In this document: positions 1 through 12,283 of the stretch, one piece after another
How the letters are laid out: each line of letters starts with the position of its first letter
How positions within the stretch are numbered: position 1 is the first letter of the stretch
Source of the DNA: Haematococcus lacustris
Taxonomy: Eukaryota; Chlorophyta; Chlorophyceae; Chlamydomonadales; Haematococcaceae
Length of the DNA: 64,000 nucleotides
Assembly (NCBI GenBank): GCA_030144725.1
Contig: JASKMD010000026.1
Span: 12,701,407 to 12,765,406 of the forward strand
Direction: 5' to 3'
Translations under genes and position numbers: made by a program
The notes under the pieces: generated by a model
Told to the model about the DNA's origin: nothing
The model's database searches: none
Seen by the model: the letters and a program-made list of their open reading frames with translations, nothing else

Positions 1-179
1 TGACGTGTCATGAAGCAGACAGAGGGGGGTGGGCTAGGAGTGGCAGCCAGGGGCGGCACCAGGTCACCTTACCCCTGCACTGGGTTGCGCTGCGGGAGCG
101 GACTCCGCCTTGGCTCTGGCAGCAACCCTGACACAGGCAGCAGTGGCAGCAGCAGAGATTGTAAGCTGAGCTCAAACCC

Positions 180-494
<315 letters not shown>

Positions 495-755
495 TCAAGA
501 GGACCGTGGCACTGACCTATTGATAGGGGCAGGGTGCGGGTCCAGCCCCAGCCCCTCCACCACCTTGACCTGATCTGCCTCCCCGCTCAACAGCTTGTCC
601 AGCACCTCTTGGAGCAGCTGCCTGCAGACCAGGGCACCACAGAACACGAGGCATGGGCAGCATCGGCACCAGCACCAGCAACAGCATAGCGCCAGCTAGG
701 CCTGCGGTCAAGGGACCCTACAGCGCGAGTGGCCCTGCTTGACTGCTGAAGCCTG

Positions 756-940
756 ATACCGTTCTCGGCCTTTTGGCTAAGACCAAGTGAAGTTTCTGTT
801 CTAGTTGCTTATCATAGCAAACTCTTGGTCTGTTTTTCGGTCCTAGTTTGGTAACATAGCTATGTGTTAGATAAGGCTAGCCAGTAATTAGTCAGCTGTT
901 CAATAGGTTTAGTTTGATACCCAACTAAACTGGTATAAAC
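756..940 (+). ncRNA. U2 snRNA-like gene, divergent (possible pseudogene or U2-derived SINE)
   Basis: Bases 761-800 carry the strongly conserved U2 5' domain: TTCTCGGCCTTTTGGCTAAG, then CAAGTG and TTCTGTTCT-like sequence. The element that normally pairs with the intron branch site, GTAGTA, reads GAAGTT here (near 788-793). The rest has drifted. A hairpin lies at about 803-823, GACCAAG at 781-787 can pair with CTTGGTC at 824-830, a weak Sm-like TGTTTTTCGG sits at 831-840, and a stem TTTAGTT/AACTAAA near 908-929 resembles a 3' domain. The length, about 185 nt, suits U2. It could be a diverged working paralogue, a dead copy or a SINE head. The 5' domain identity is clear, function is not. Confidence 0.6.
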
Positions 941-945
941 CCTGC

Positions 946-1416
946 CCTTGTTGAGCCTCAGCCCTTAACTGCATTCATCCAAACACGACATGAGGCGCTG
1001 CCCCACCCTGCCCACCACACGCTTTCCTCACCCTAGCCACCCCCACTTCCACATACCCCAGGACCTTGGCACCTGCCCCTGCGCCCCTCCGCCTCTACCT
1101 TCTCTCTTGTCTCCAGCCTCTGGCCTCAGGCTCCCTGCACCTACACCCTCGCTGATGACCTCACACACACTGGTCTTACGCACACACCCAACGGAAACCG
1201 CCCTCCCTGATAGCTACCTACTAGCTTCCTGCTAGCTGCCGACTAGCTTCCTACCAGCTACCCACTGTGTGTGCGGCAGCCAGCCTCGAATTGTTTGTAG
1301 GCTTAGCTGCCCTGCCCTGCCTCCAGTGCAAGTGCTCCAGCTACTCCAGCTACTCCAGCTACTCCATTTACTTTATTTGTTTATTTTTTCTCCGTGGCCT
1401 CATGTACAACTCTTAA
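946..1416. other. Intergenic, no gene recognised
   Basis: C-rich sequence with a short CTACTAGCTTCCTGC-like repetition near 1210-1260 and TACTCCAGC repeats near 1335-1365. It is the 3' flank of the minus-strand gene that ends at 1417. AT-rich sequence at 1365-1420 probably belongs to its 3' UTR. No TGTAA signal is obvious. Confidence 0.5.
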
Positions 1417-4400
1417 TTAGCAGGTCACGACAGGCATGACCCCCAGGCGGTGAGCAGGGAGCTGTTGAGCCACCCACTTGGCGCCTGCGGCATCCCCGCC
1501 CTCCTCTAGCGCCTCAACCAGGTTGGCTCTGGCGACCTGGAGGTAGGCAGGGTGGAGGGGCTGGGGGCAGGCAGGGGCTGCTTCCACCTTACTGGGGCCA
1601 CACTCAGGTCACACATCGAGGTCGCACGTCAAGATCACACCACACGGTCACATGTCATGGTTACACTTTGAGGTCACTCGTGAGGATCATGCGGTGGGGG
1701 TCACACGCCCCCCGCTCACCAGTGCAAAGGGGGTGAGCGATGCCCAGCTTGTCCACGGCCGTCTCCCAGGTGCTTTGGTGCAGTGCCAGCAGCTCAGGCC
1801 GCCTGCAGGGGCGGGGCAGCAGACACAAGCAGGGGCCATGAACATTACACAAGTAAACATGACAAGTCCATAGAGTAACACTAGGAGACAGGAGTGACAA
1901 GAAAGACAGAATGAGACAATGAGAAAATGGTAGAAGACAGAAAGACAGAGGTATGAGTGAGAGAAGAACAGAAATGCAAGGGACAAAAGACAAAAAGGCA
2001 GAGGGACATACAGACGGGCGGAGAAGCCAGGTGGTGTGGGGTCACATTGCGGGGTATCCTTAGCAGCTGAGGCTGTCTATAGGTTCAAGAGCGGGGCACC
2101 TGGGCAGTGCCTCAGGCTGCAAAAGCTGGAAAGGGGCGAAGTGGCAATATCAGGCCTTCTATGCAGAGAAGAAAGGCAGGTCAGGCCTGGGTGGGTCCAG
2201 GTAGGGGGTGAGGTGGGGGTAGTGCGGCTGCAATGCAGGGTGAGGGGGTGAGAGGGTGAGGGGGTGGGGAGGGGGAGGGAATGAAAAAGTGGTTGGTGGT
2301 TGAGGGGAAGGCTATGAGGCAGAGGACAGAGGCTGAGGTGATTTCCGCATGGGCACTACACAGGTGCTGCTTGACCAGCATCCTGGTTGTGTGCAGCGCT
2401 GCACGTGTTGGCTGCTGTGGCATGGCGTCGGACTGGTGTCGGGCCGCCCCCAGCCACTCAGCACCGGGTGCTTGAGGGCAGGAGTCAGGGGCCGCTGCCA
2501 AGCAGGGTACCCAGGCTAAAGGGGGCCGCCTGCCCCTCTGCCCACTATCGCGCCTGGCTGCCTGGCTGGTGCGCTGCCACCTCCAACTACTCAGCACTGG
2601 CTGCTAGTGGACCAGCGTCAGAGGCTGCTGTCGAGCAGGTGTCCAGGCTTGGTGGTGGTGGTGGTCTGTAGGACCCAACCGGGGAGGGGCTCCAGTGGCG
2701 CTGCCAGCGCATGCCTAGCCGTAAGGGCAGGACAACGTTAACCATCGTTTGCCAATACCATCACACTCCTCAATTGTTCATGCAAGCATGTTTGCTTAAA
2801 TAGGCTGGCAAGGAGGTTTGATGGGCTGGCAATGAATCAAACAGCCGGCCCAGCCTATAGCCTACAGCTCAAAAGCTACCACAGTGCATAGTTCCCCTAC
2901 TACTAGGAGATGCGTTATCTGAAATCCGAACTGTCGGCACCTTATACCTCATACAGGCACCACAGCACATTGCTCCACCTGGCTTCAGGCTTGGCATGCA
3001 CCTGCCATGACATGGCTCCAAGCGTGACATGGCTTATGGCGCGACAAGCATCTGCGGTGCACTTACGGTGCAGTGCCATTGATGCCGCCATGATGTGCGT
3101 GGTGCAGTGCTGCCTAGGCTGCGGTGAAGTGACGTACTTGTTTGCTTTCTTGAGCACTGCACCCAGGTTGTTGGCCAGCTTGACCGCCAGCACCCACTCC
3201 TTAGCCTGGAGGGGCAGCAGCCAGGCGGTCAGGCGGTTGGGCGGGCGGGCGGGGTATTCCCACACTAGACGCAGGGCTGCTGCTGAAGGGCCGCTGGAGC
3301 CGCTGCTGTAAGATTACAGGCGGGGGAAACCCAATTGGAGCGGGAGCAGTTCTGAGGGCAGACCAATGGGCGGTTGGCCATGCTAAACAGGGGGCGACTG
3401 CTACAGAGGCCGACAGTGGGCAAGGGGCAAGCAGTTGGGTGGGCGTTCAGACCCTGATGCCATTCATGACCACAGGAAGCAGGAGGAGGAGGAGGGCGGC
3501 ACAGCGTGCACACACACCTCCTCAGCGCTCCTCATCGCCACCCGCACGTTATCCTCAGCAAGCTGCAGGTGCCCCTCCGCAAAGTTCATGTCCGCAAGCG
3601 TGGAGATTGCCTGCACAGGCCAGACGGGAAGGCTGACACCACCACAGCATCATGTCAACCCTTTGCCGCCAGTTGGTCAAGTCCATCAGACCCAGCCAGC
3701 CAGTGGCATGACCAAATGTGATGCATTGTGGTGCTTTGCTTGCAGCCATGAGGTCCCAGGATCTATCCCTGACGGAACCAGATTATAAAGGAGCAGCAAC
3801 TGGTGCCTGCCCATCTCACCTCGGCCATCATCTTGGGCCGGCAGCCTTCACGCTGCAGCAGCTGCACTGCCTGGCGGGCCAGCTTTAGTCCTGCTGGCCG
3901 CCGCCCTTGAACAGACCAGGTGTGTGTCGCAGCAGACAACAAACGCTCTGCCTCGTCCTCAGCTGGGCTCAAGGGGGGCTCAGGGGCAGGGGCAGGGGCA
4001 GGGACAGGGGCCGGGGCAAGGGCAAGGGCGGGGACAGGGGCGACGGCTGCTTGCGCAGCTTCTGCTGCTGCCTTGGCCGCCTCTGCTGCTTGCGCAGCTT
4101 CTGCTGCTGCCTTGGCCTTCTCAACTGCTTGCGCAGCTTCTGCTGCTGCCTTGGCCTCCTCAACTGCTTGCGCAGCTTCTGCTGCTGCCTTGGCCTTCTC
4201 AACTGCTTGCGCAGCTTCTGCTGCTGCCTTGGCCTCCTCTGCTGCTTGCGCAGCTTCTGTTGCTGCCTTGGCCTTCTCAACTGCTTGCGCAGCTTCTGCT
4301 GCTGCCTTGGCCTCCTCAACTGCTTGCGCAGCTTCTGCTGCTGCCTTGGCCTCCTCAACTGCTTGCGCAGCTTCTGCTGCTGCCTTGGCCTCCTCAACTG

Positions 4401-6180
4401 CTTGCGCAGCTTCTGCTGCTGCCTTGGCCGCCTGTGCTGCTTGCGCAGCTTCTGCTGCTGCCTTGGCCTTCTCAACTGCTTGCGCAGCTTCTGCTGCTGC
4501 CTTGGCCGCCTGTGCTGCTTGCGCAGCTTCTGCTGCTGCCTTGGCCGCCTCTGCTGCTTGCGCAGCTTCTGCTGCTGCCTTGGCCTCCTCAACTGCTTGC
4601 GCAGCTTCTGCTGCTGCCTTGGCCGCCTGTGCTGCTTGCGCAGCTTCTGCTGCTGCCTTGGCCTTCTCAACTGCTTGCGCAGCTTCTGCTGCTGCCTTGG
4701 CCGCCTGTGCTGCTTGCGCAGCTTCTGCTGCTGCCTTGGCCTTCTCAACTGCTTGCGCAGCTTCTGCTGCTGCCTTGGCCGCCTGTGCTGCTTGCGCAGC
4801 TTCTGCTGCTGCCTTGGCCGCCTCAATAGCTTGCGCAGCTTCTGCTGCTGCCTTGGCCGCCTGTGCTGCTTGCGCAGCTTCTGCTGCTGCCTTGGCCTTC
4901 TCAACTGCTTGCGCAGCTTCTTCTGCTGCCTTGGCCGCCTGTGCTGCTTGCGCAGCTTCTGCTGCTGCCTTGGCCTCCTCAACTGCTTGCGCAGCTTCTG
5001 CTGCTGCCTTGGCCGCCTGTGCTGCTTGCGCAGCTTCTGCTGCTGCCTTGGCCTCCTCAACTGCTTGCGCAGCTTCTGCTGCTGCCTTGGCCGCCTGTGC
5101 TGCTTGCGCAGCTTCTGCTGCTGCCTTGGCCGCCTCAATAGCTTGCGCAGCTTCTGCTGCTGCCTTGGCCGCCTCAACTGCTTGCGCAGCTTCTGCTGCT
5201 GCCTTGGCTGCCTGTGCTGCTTGCGCAGCTTCTGCTGCTGCCTTGGCCGCCTGTGCTGCTTGCGCAGCTTCTGCTGCTGCCTTGGCCGCCTCAACTGCTT
5301 GCGCAGCTTCTGCTGCTGCCTTGGCCGCCTGTGCTGCTTGCGCAGCTTCTGCTGCTGCCTTGGCCGCCTCAACTGCTTGCGCAGCTTCTGCTGCTGCCTT
5401 GGCCGCCTGTGCTGCTTGCGCAGCTTCTGCTGCTGCCTTGGCCGCCTCAACTGCTTGCGCAGCTTCTGCTGCTGCCTTGGCCGCCTGTGCTGCTTGCGCA
5501 GCTTCTGCTGCTGCCTTGGCCTCCTCAACTGCTTGCGCAGCTTCTGCTGCTGCCTTGGCCGCCTCAACTGCTTGCGCTGCCTTTGCTGCCTGTGCTGCAT
5601 CACCTGCGCGTGCTGGCCTAGATGCCGCAGTTGCACATATTGCATGTGACGCATGTTCAAGCCCATGAGACACAGTGGCAGCAGGCGTACTGCCTTGGTG
5701 ATAGTGGGCAGGGACAGCTTGGGAGCTGGTGCCAGAGGGGCCACTGGCTGTCAGCTGCTGTGTCAACGCGAGACCTTGATGCAGTACTCCGTTGCTCTGC
5801 TTCTGCTCTGGTGCATTGGCTTCTTTGCTGGCACTCGCTCTTCTGCTCCCCTCTGAGGTCCTCTTGCTCACATTTCGTGCTGCTGAGCGCACCTGTGAAA
5901 ATAAACCTGTAAGAGTGTGAAAAGTGGACTTGGAGAATAGAACTCGCAAGCAGGGATGGGGGCGCGGAGAGCAGCGTACCACTACGCGAGACCTTGATGC
6001 AGTACTCCGTTCCGGGCGTGACGGCTGTGAACGCTCCTGATCAACAGTCGAAGAACACACCACGCACGCGGCCAGGCGTCGTGTAGCATTGCGCTTTCTG
6101 CGCTGCACCTCAGCAGCGGCAATGGCAGCCGCGCCGAGTAGTGCTGCACTGAGCAGAGCCGTGGCACTCTTTTCAGGCAT
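1417..6180 (-). CDS. Alanine-repeat protein with C-terminal TPR-like helices
   Basis: Five phased exons: 6180-3820, 3610-3516, 3305-3138, 1802-1720, 1577-1417, predicting 955 aa. Residues about 6-24 are hydrophobic and followed by an Arg/Lys cluster, so a signal anchor or organelle presequence. Next comes a Ser/Arg linker, then about 39 copies of a 13-residue unit of type KAAAEAAQAVEAA (39-bp DNA repeat), which should form a long charged alanine helix. A Pro-Ala linker precedes the C-terminal 220 residues, which contain helix pairs such as AISTLADMNFAEGHLQLA, AKEWVLAVKLANNLGAVL and YLQVARANLVEALEEGGD, typical of TPR folds. Exon 2 to 3 uses a donor in a GTGTGTG run, so that border could shift by 2 nt, but only this choice keeps phase. 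The intron at 3137-1803 is 1.3 kb and holds no convincing exon. I do not recognise the family. A scaffold role is inference. Confidence 0.8.
4055..5590 (-). repeat. 39-bp coding minisatellite (13-aa Ala/Lys/Glu/Gln unit)
   Basis: About 39 tandem copies inside exon 1 of the gene at 1417-6180. Copies differ mainly at one dipeptide position (VE, AQ, AE, IE) and the next residue (A, E, K). The unit is a multiple of three and lacks stops in several frames, so long leucine-, cysteine- and arginine-rich ORFs appear on both strands. Only the minus frame has a start, flanking unique protein and matching splice phase. Confidence 0.95.
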
Positions 6181-8055
6181 TGCAACGCTCCAGGTCGACG
6201 ACGTTCCGGCAGATTGAGATTATGCTTTATGCATGTCAGCTCCATGTACAGCCGCGCTTTTGACGAGCCTCAATAGGCTTTGCTGTTTCAACCGCCATCC
6301 ACTCCCGATCTTTGATTGAAAAGGGTGATCTCTATTGAACGACCCTACGCGCCTGTAACCTGCAAACACTACTTCATAAACTGTGCAACTGCTTACAACT
6401 CCTGAACCACACAGCCCTCATGCTACACCAAAATAAAGCAAGAGTTGGAATCGAACCAGGCTGCGAGCTCATCATTGTAAAGGCTACTGACAGTGTGCCT
6501 AATGCGCACTTCAGCTCAGCCTTCTGGTGTGTGTGCCTGTTGCCAGAGCCCTAGTAGCTCAAAACCACACACATCCCCTTTGTTAGGGGTTCGTTGTTTT
6601 TTGTTGCTTGGGTCGTACTTCTTGGTACGCTCACGGGTGCGGTGTGAGGTGGTCTGCAACTGCTTACAACCATTCGGGTGTTCCCAACTACCAGAAGATG
6701 ACAGGAAACCGACCCTTATTAGTAGGACGGCTGTAACTCTGCACTCACTGCGCCAAATACTATGCTAGATGATTCACAATGTAGCCAACCCAGCCAGCTA
6801 CCTTTCAACCATCCAGAATAACTATGCAGTTAGAAGGCCGTGCACAGCAAAGCATCAAAGTTAGTGATTCAAGTTTGGGCCGTTGCGGGGCATGCAGTCA
6901 TCGCTGCGACAGCCTTCGTCGCTTAGGCTGCTTCACATGCGCATGCGCGTCGGCAGCAGCAGTCGGATCGGAAAGCGGTTGCGGCGATGTGGCAATGAGC
7001 CCACCTCCCCCCCTTACCTAGAGGGCAATGCCACAGCTCGACCATTGGGACTTACAGCATGCTACTTACTAGGTTAGGCTCCTTTTAGACATTGTTACAC
7101 ACGCTCATACTCAGATATGTCAAAAGCTCACTTTGGTCTGTGACCCCCAACTCCCTTAGCCGATCTCAGGACCAGGGCCATGCAGTCAGTCGCACAACTC
7201 CACACCATGTCCGAGTTTGGACTCGGCTCCTCTGAGAGTTACACTCCCCTACATCCCATCCACCTGCGTGCAAAGTTTCATAGCTCAACTGCCACCCCAC
7301 AGCCCCGTGGCCCTGATTCTGCTTGGAGAACATGATGTCACTTTGAAGATGTCAAACTGATAGGAGCCTAGGCTGTTTAACGTGCGGTTTGTTTCAATAG
7401 ATGCGCCAATGGGTCAGGGACAAACATTTCGTGTCGCTTTTTCTCTAGGTGCAGCCGGTGCAACACAGTGGAGGACACAGTGGAGGAGGGGGGGTGTAAC
7501 CCGGTGATACCTAAGTGTGCGCCGACCCAAATGATGTCTTCGGCGAGAAGCGAACACGAATATATGTTTCAATCACCCCGTTTAGGCGCCCTGCACGCCC
7601 GGCAGGCATCGCGTTGGGTGTTGGCCGGACATTCCATTTGTGCACAACCAGCTCACTACGCCAGATAGATGGCGCCACAGGGATGTGGCTCACCGTCCCA
7701 AGGATACCCGTCTCGCCGCTGTGGTTTGTTCGCGGGCACATGTGGCAGTACGCGAGCAAAGACTCCAATGTCGTGCGCTGATGGTCAGATGACGCGCATT
7801 GATTTGCAGCTACCAATGTGCCAAACGCTATCGAAAACGATGCAGCATTGAGAGAGTACATGCATGCATATTACCATTGGGAACACCTGACAACCATCGC
7901 CGCAACCTGATCGACAACCCCTTACCGCGCACACGCACATGCTTCTCGCCTGGCACGTCAAGCAGTCATCCCAAGCAGACGGCTGGGGCGGCGCTTTGAC
8001 ACTCATGACCAGAGACTACTGAAGCAGAACAGGGGCTGCCTTTGCTGTGTTGATG
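6181..8055. other. Intergenic 1.9 kb, no supported gene
   Basis: Contains the 5' flank of the alanine-repeat gene and the 3' flank of the rRNA dimethylase gene. 6436-6500 on the minus strand contains a perfect tRNA B-box (GGTTCGATTCC) without a foldable acceptor stem. 7515-7784 is open on plus for about 88 codons (phrases such as VFGEKRTRIYVSI and HMWQYASKDSNVVR) and on minus for 116 codons, without introns or a recognisable family. It could be a transposon fragment. Confidence 0.4.
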
Positions 8056-11000
8056 TTACAACTGCTCGTCTTCGTTGTCTTGCACTGGCGGGAGCAGCTC
8101 ACTCAGATCCTGAAGGATGGGAGGAGTGAGGCACAGTCAGGTAAGCCCAAACAACGCCAGTCATATTGGGTATGTCAGCAGCGGGTAGGAGAAGTGAGTG
8201 ACTAGCCTCACCTTTTGTGCCAAGGCCTGCAGCTCGTGGCTCAGCTGTACCCACTGCTTGCAGCTCAGGTCCTGGGCCCGGGCCGTGGGCTTGGCCTGGC
8301 AGCGCACCAGCGCCGACTCGACCTGCGCGGGACTGCCACTGCCTCGCTCAGGGTAGGCAGCCCAAATGCATGACGGCATCGTGACCGCCACTGGGGCACT
8401 GACAGTGGTTAGGGCAACATCAGGAGCTGAGCACAGGGCCATGTGGTGGGAGGCTGGCCACCTACACATTGGGGAGAGGACCGTGGGGTGTGTGGAACCT
8501 CTGGAGGGTGGAGGGTGCAGGGTGGAGCGTGCAGGGTAGAGCGTGGTGGAGGGTGGAGGGTGGAGGGTGATGTCAGGCTATTGTCACTACGAGTACTGCA
8601 TCTCAGGTGGAGGCAGAGCTGTGGTTCTCAGTCATTCGTGGAGTATGCTCTGTGGACATGTGTGACGACAAGTGAGGTTGGGTTGGCCATTGCACCAGTA
8701 GGCAGTGGCCATTGCCCCCAGAGGCCAGTGTGTAGAGTTGCCAGTGCACCTCCTAACACCTGCCAGGGCATCAGGCAGTGGCCTGGTTGGCAAGCAGGGC
8801 AGGGGCAGGGGCAAGAGCAGGGCAGGGGCAGGGGCAGGGCAGGGGCAAGGGAAGGGCAATCCAGCAAGGGCAGCATTAGGATAGGACAGGTCAATAGTAG
8901 CAGGTTCCTGCATAGAGGATGTCAGCTGTGCAAACGCCTGGTTCAGCCACCCCTGCCAGCCAGGAGATGGATGCAAGCTGTACGCGATGTCCCACTTTGC
9001 TCAGCAGCCCAGCATCCATAGTGATGTAATGCTCAATCACTGAGATCAGCGAGCACTGTGACACACCTGCTGTGAGGAGTATGCGGGTTGCAGATTATTG
9101 CGCAACATCTTGCGCCTGCCCGCGAACCCGCGCGCTACCAGGGCCAGGAAACCGCGCTCTGAGGCGACTCGGGGGCGCTGTGCGGGGGTCAGCAGCTGGA
9201 AGGTCACCAACGCACCATCCACGCCTGGTGCGGGTGAGTACTTGAACCGCGATATTTTGAACCTGCGATGCCGGCATCACCGCCGACGGGACACCAGGCT
9301 CACAGCTTGCACACGACAGGCCGGACACGACCGCCCTACACCATGACTGTAGCGATTACGCCGACCCAAGCAACGATGCTAACCGGCAATACGCTAAACA
9401 GATCTCGGCTCAATTGCCGCAACACGGGCGGGCTGTAGACGCCAGCCCCCTCACCATTGCTGGGGTGCCTTGTAACCCTACTGTTTTTGACTCAACCTGC
9501 CTAGAGCTTTAACTAGTGCCCTCAGTCAACGTCAAGGTCAAGGTCAAGGCCACAGCCAAGGCCCAGGTCAAGCAGCACCCGTTACCCAGCCCCCAGCACC
9601 TGCCTGTACTTGGGCTTTGAGTACAGCTGTACCCTCATGTTCATGGCACGGTAGTCCGAGTCGCCAGGCTTGGCTGACACCAGTCTGACTGCGGCCTCCT
9701 CCTGCAGCCAGCAGCTGAAGAGCACATGTGCACGCATACCAATCCTCACATGCATGCTTGCATGGCCTGCGGCATGGTTTGCTCCCACCATCAAGCTGAC
9801 AGGGATGAGCCACAGCTGGCAGCCGGCTGGAGGCAGCATGCACCTGGCATGCACTTGGCAGTGAGGGGTTAGGTGCAGAGCTAGAGAGGTGGGGTGTGAC
9901 ACAAGAGCCTACAGGCGTGACCAGGGTGTGACCACATGGTGTGGTGTGAGAGGGCAGGGGAGGAGGGGCATTGAGAGTGGCAAAGTGGGCATAGCAAGAG
10001 GACAAGAGAAGGAGAATGGGAGGGGGTAAGGAAAGGAAAGTAAGGAGGTAGGAGAGGCCGGGAGGGAAGGAGGAATAAAGGGCCAAGTAAGGAGGAATAG
10101 GGAGAAGCGGAGCAGGAAGGAGAGACCGAGAAAGTGCAGGGAAGGGATGGGGAATGGAGAAGGGAGGAGAGGGGAGGAGGAAGGAGGGGCCAAGTAAGGA
10201 GGCATAGGGAGAAGGGGAGGAGGGAGGGAGTGGGAGGTGAAGGCGGCACACCGTGGTGTTACCTGTATCATGATGCTCAGCTCAGAGACCCAGGCTCCCA
10301 GAGGCAACATGAGCTTCAGGAACTCCTTGGTGATATTGTACGGCAGGTTGGCCACCACCTTGATGCGCTGGCTGGGCAGGGGTGGCAGCAGGGGGCCAGG
10401 CAGGGCTGCTGCTGCGGCTGCCATGCTGGCGAGGACTGTGGAGGGGCAGGGCTGAACCTCAGCACCGCTAGGGCTGCCGCTCGTACTGGTAGAGCTGCTG
10501 GCCAGGGTCGCTGTGGGCCCAGCACCGCCGGCAGTGCTTGCATTGCTGAGATGGCTGTTTGCACCGATGGTCCCGGTGGTGGAGGTAAGGCCTGCTGCAT
10601 GTGATCCACCTTGCGTGGTCACAAGGGTCATGTCTGAGCTGTTGTCCACCTCTTGCTGTGGTGGCAGGGGCCTGGGGTCTTCCTGCTGCTGTGACTGTGG
10701 CTGCTGCACTTGTTGGGTGGAGTGCGGCCCGGGTGCTGCTGCTGCGCTCTCCAGGCCCTGCCAGGCACTGCCTGCAGCGGGTGCTGTTGACTGGCCTGGC
10801 GGCTGTGCTTGGCCTGGCGGTTGTGCTTGGCCTGGCATGTGCTGTTGCTGGGAGGCAGTATCTTGCAGGGGGTGCACGACTGCCGCCACTGCCGTCTCTG
10901 CTTGGCTGTCAGCATGAGCGGCAGTCCCCAAAAGGTCAGCACTGAGGGTAGTGGCTGCTGCTGGGTCCAAGGGTTGGCTATGTGGGGCTGGGGAGTGGGT

Positions 11001-12283
11001 TGTGGGTAGGGCGCGGGGGAGCATGCGGGCTACCAGTTCTTGCATGTCTAAGCGCAGCACGTCCGCATGCACAAGGAGCAGCAGGGGCTGCGTAGGACCG
11101 GGCAGGGGGAGAGGGATGGGCTGACAGGGCAGGGGAGAAGGGGTGCGGTGCCAGGGCAGGTAGCAGGCAGGGTGGAGCAGGGCAGAGCTGATGAGGGCAC
11201 AGGAGGTAAAGCAAGTTGGGAGAGCTGGTCAGACCAGGTCAGGGCGTGTGTTGCCCTCACTGCTCACTGATAAGCACAGGCAGGCATCACACCTGCCAGC
11301 TTCCATGCACTGGCTGACACGGGCGCTCACTGCTCCTGCTTATTATTCCTCTGCTGTTGCTGCGGCCTACACTGCTGCTTCTGGCAAGGCTGGGCAGCAA
11401 GCATGCACACCTCTTGGCTGTACTGGGCAGCCAGGCGGGCATGCAGGGTGTCATCCTTCTCAACAGCCGTCACCACAGCCCCCCTGGCCAGTAGGTGCTT
11501 TGTCAGGTTGCCGGTACCGGGGCCTACCTGGTGGCAGCAGCAGCAGCAGCAGCAGGAGCAGCACAGCAGCAACAGCAGCAACAACAACACAGCAGCAACA
11601 GCAGCGCAGCAGCAGCAGTAGCAGCAGCGCCCGCAGGAACATGGGAGCAGAAGTGGGATAAAGCACAAGGGAGGGGTTAGGCAGCTGATCACTACAAACA
11701 CTGCTTGCTGCCCCTACATCTGTAACTCCTAGCTGTGGGCCACAAGTCATTACCTCTAGGATGGTATCACCAGCTTGAACCCCCGCAGCCTCTACAATGT
11801 CACGCAGCACACTGTCATCCGTCACGAAGTTCTGGCCAAGGGATCTGGGGCCAGCCAGGGAGCAGTTGGGTTGGGTGCTCAGGACAAACAGGGCATGCTA
11901 GGACTAGTCAGGGCATACAGCACGCTGCAACCTAGCGAATGTGGCACGCACTTCTTTGGTTTGATGCGGTCCTGACGAAGGTTGGCAACGGTTGCTTGCG
12001 CTGAAAGAGGTCGGTCCTTTCGTTGCTCTGGCGTCTGCCACATCCACCCGACATCTGGTACATCGCTTTTTGGCGGTGGGCCCTTAAGGGCTCCTTGAAT
12101 ACCTCGGGGTAAGCTGGCATCCATGCGGGAGGCCGGCATGCCCATTTGACGCTGCAGCATCGAACCTTTCAATTCCTTGCCCAACATCGCGCTGCTGACT
12201 ACGGGCGTGCTTCCCGCTTGCGTTCGACATGTGTTTTGCTCGTTGGCATGGCATGGCTCATGTACTTCCATACCACATTCCAT
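8056..12283 (-). CDS. PFC1: rRNA small-subunit adenine dimethyltransferase (KsgA/Dim1 family), plastid PFC1-like
   Basis: Catalyses SAM-dependent N6,N6-dimethylation of two adjacent adenines near the 3' end of small-subunit rRNA, a late ribosome maturation step. Eight phased exons: 12283-11952, 11844-11754, 11527-11411, 11087-10263, 9701-9604, 9262-9067, 8322-8212, 8109-8056, predicting 607 aa. Motifs in order: KPKKSLGQNF, SAM motif I LEVGPGTGNLT (about residue 140), acidic VEKD, catalytic NLPYNIT (about 427), RLVSAKPGDSDYRAMNMRVQ, SPAPGVDGALVTF, GFAGRRKMLRNNL, and the C-terminal LSCKQWVQL helix. The segment after the catalytic motif resembles plastid PFC1 more than nuclear Dim1. The N-terminal 100 residues fit a transit region, and 12283 is the first ATG in frame. 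Oddities: a Gln/Ala/Ser insert of about 210 residues before NLPY (exon 4), and a GC donor at 9603-9602. Intron 2 holds CAG/CAA repeats. The family is certain; plastid location is inferred. Confidence 0.92.
11537..11632. repeat. CAG/CAA-type trinucleotide tract in intron 2 of the dimethylase gene
   Basis: Imperfect GCA/ACA repeats just upstream (in gene sense) of the exon 3 acceptor at 11528. In the sense direction it reads CTG/TTG and so supplies the pyrimidine-rich tract of the acceptor. Confidence 0.85.

Noticed and set aside
3907..5744. Several 300-590 codon plus-strand and alternate minus-strand ORFs (LRSFCCCLG, AAALAASTAC, LLLPWPP, RRPRQQQKL)
   Set aside because: They are frame shadows of the 39-bp array. 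None has unique flanking protein or splice phase.
6436..6500. tRNA-like sequence on minus with a perfect B-box
   Set aside because: No acceptor stem, and the T stem pairs at only three positions. At most a decayed pol III relic.
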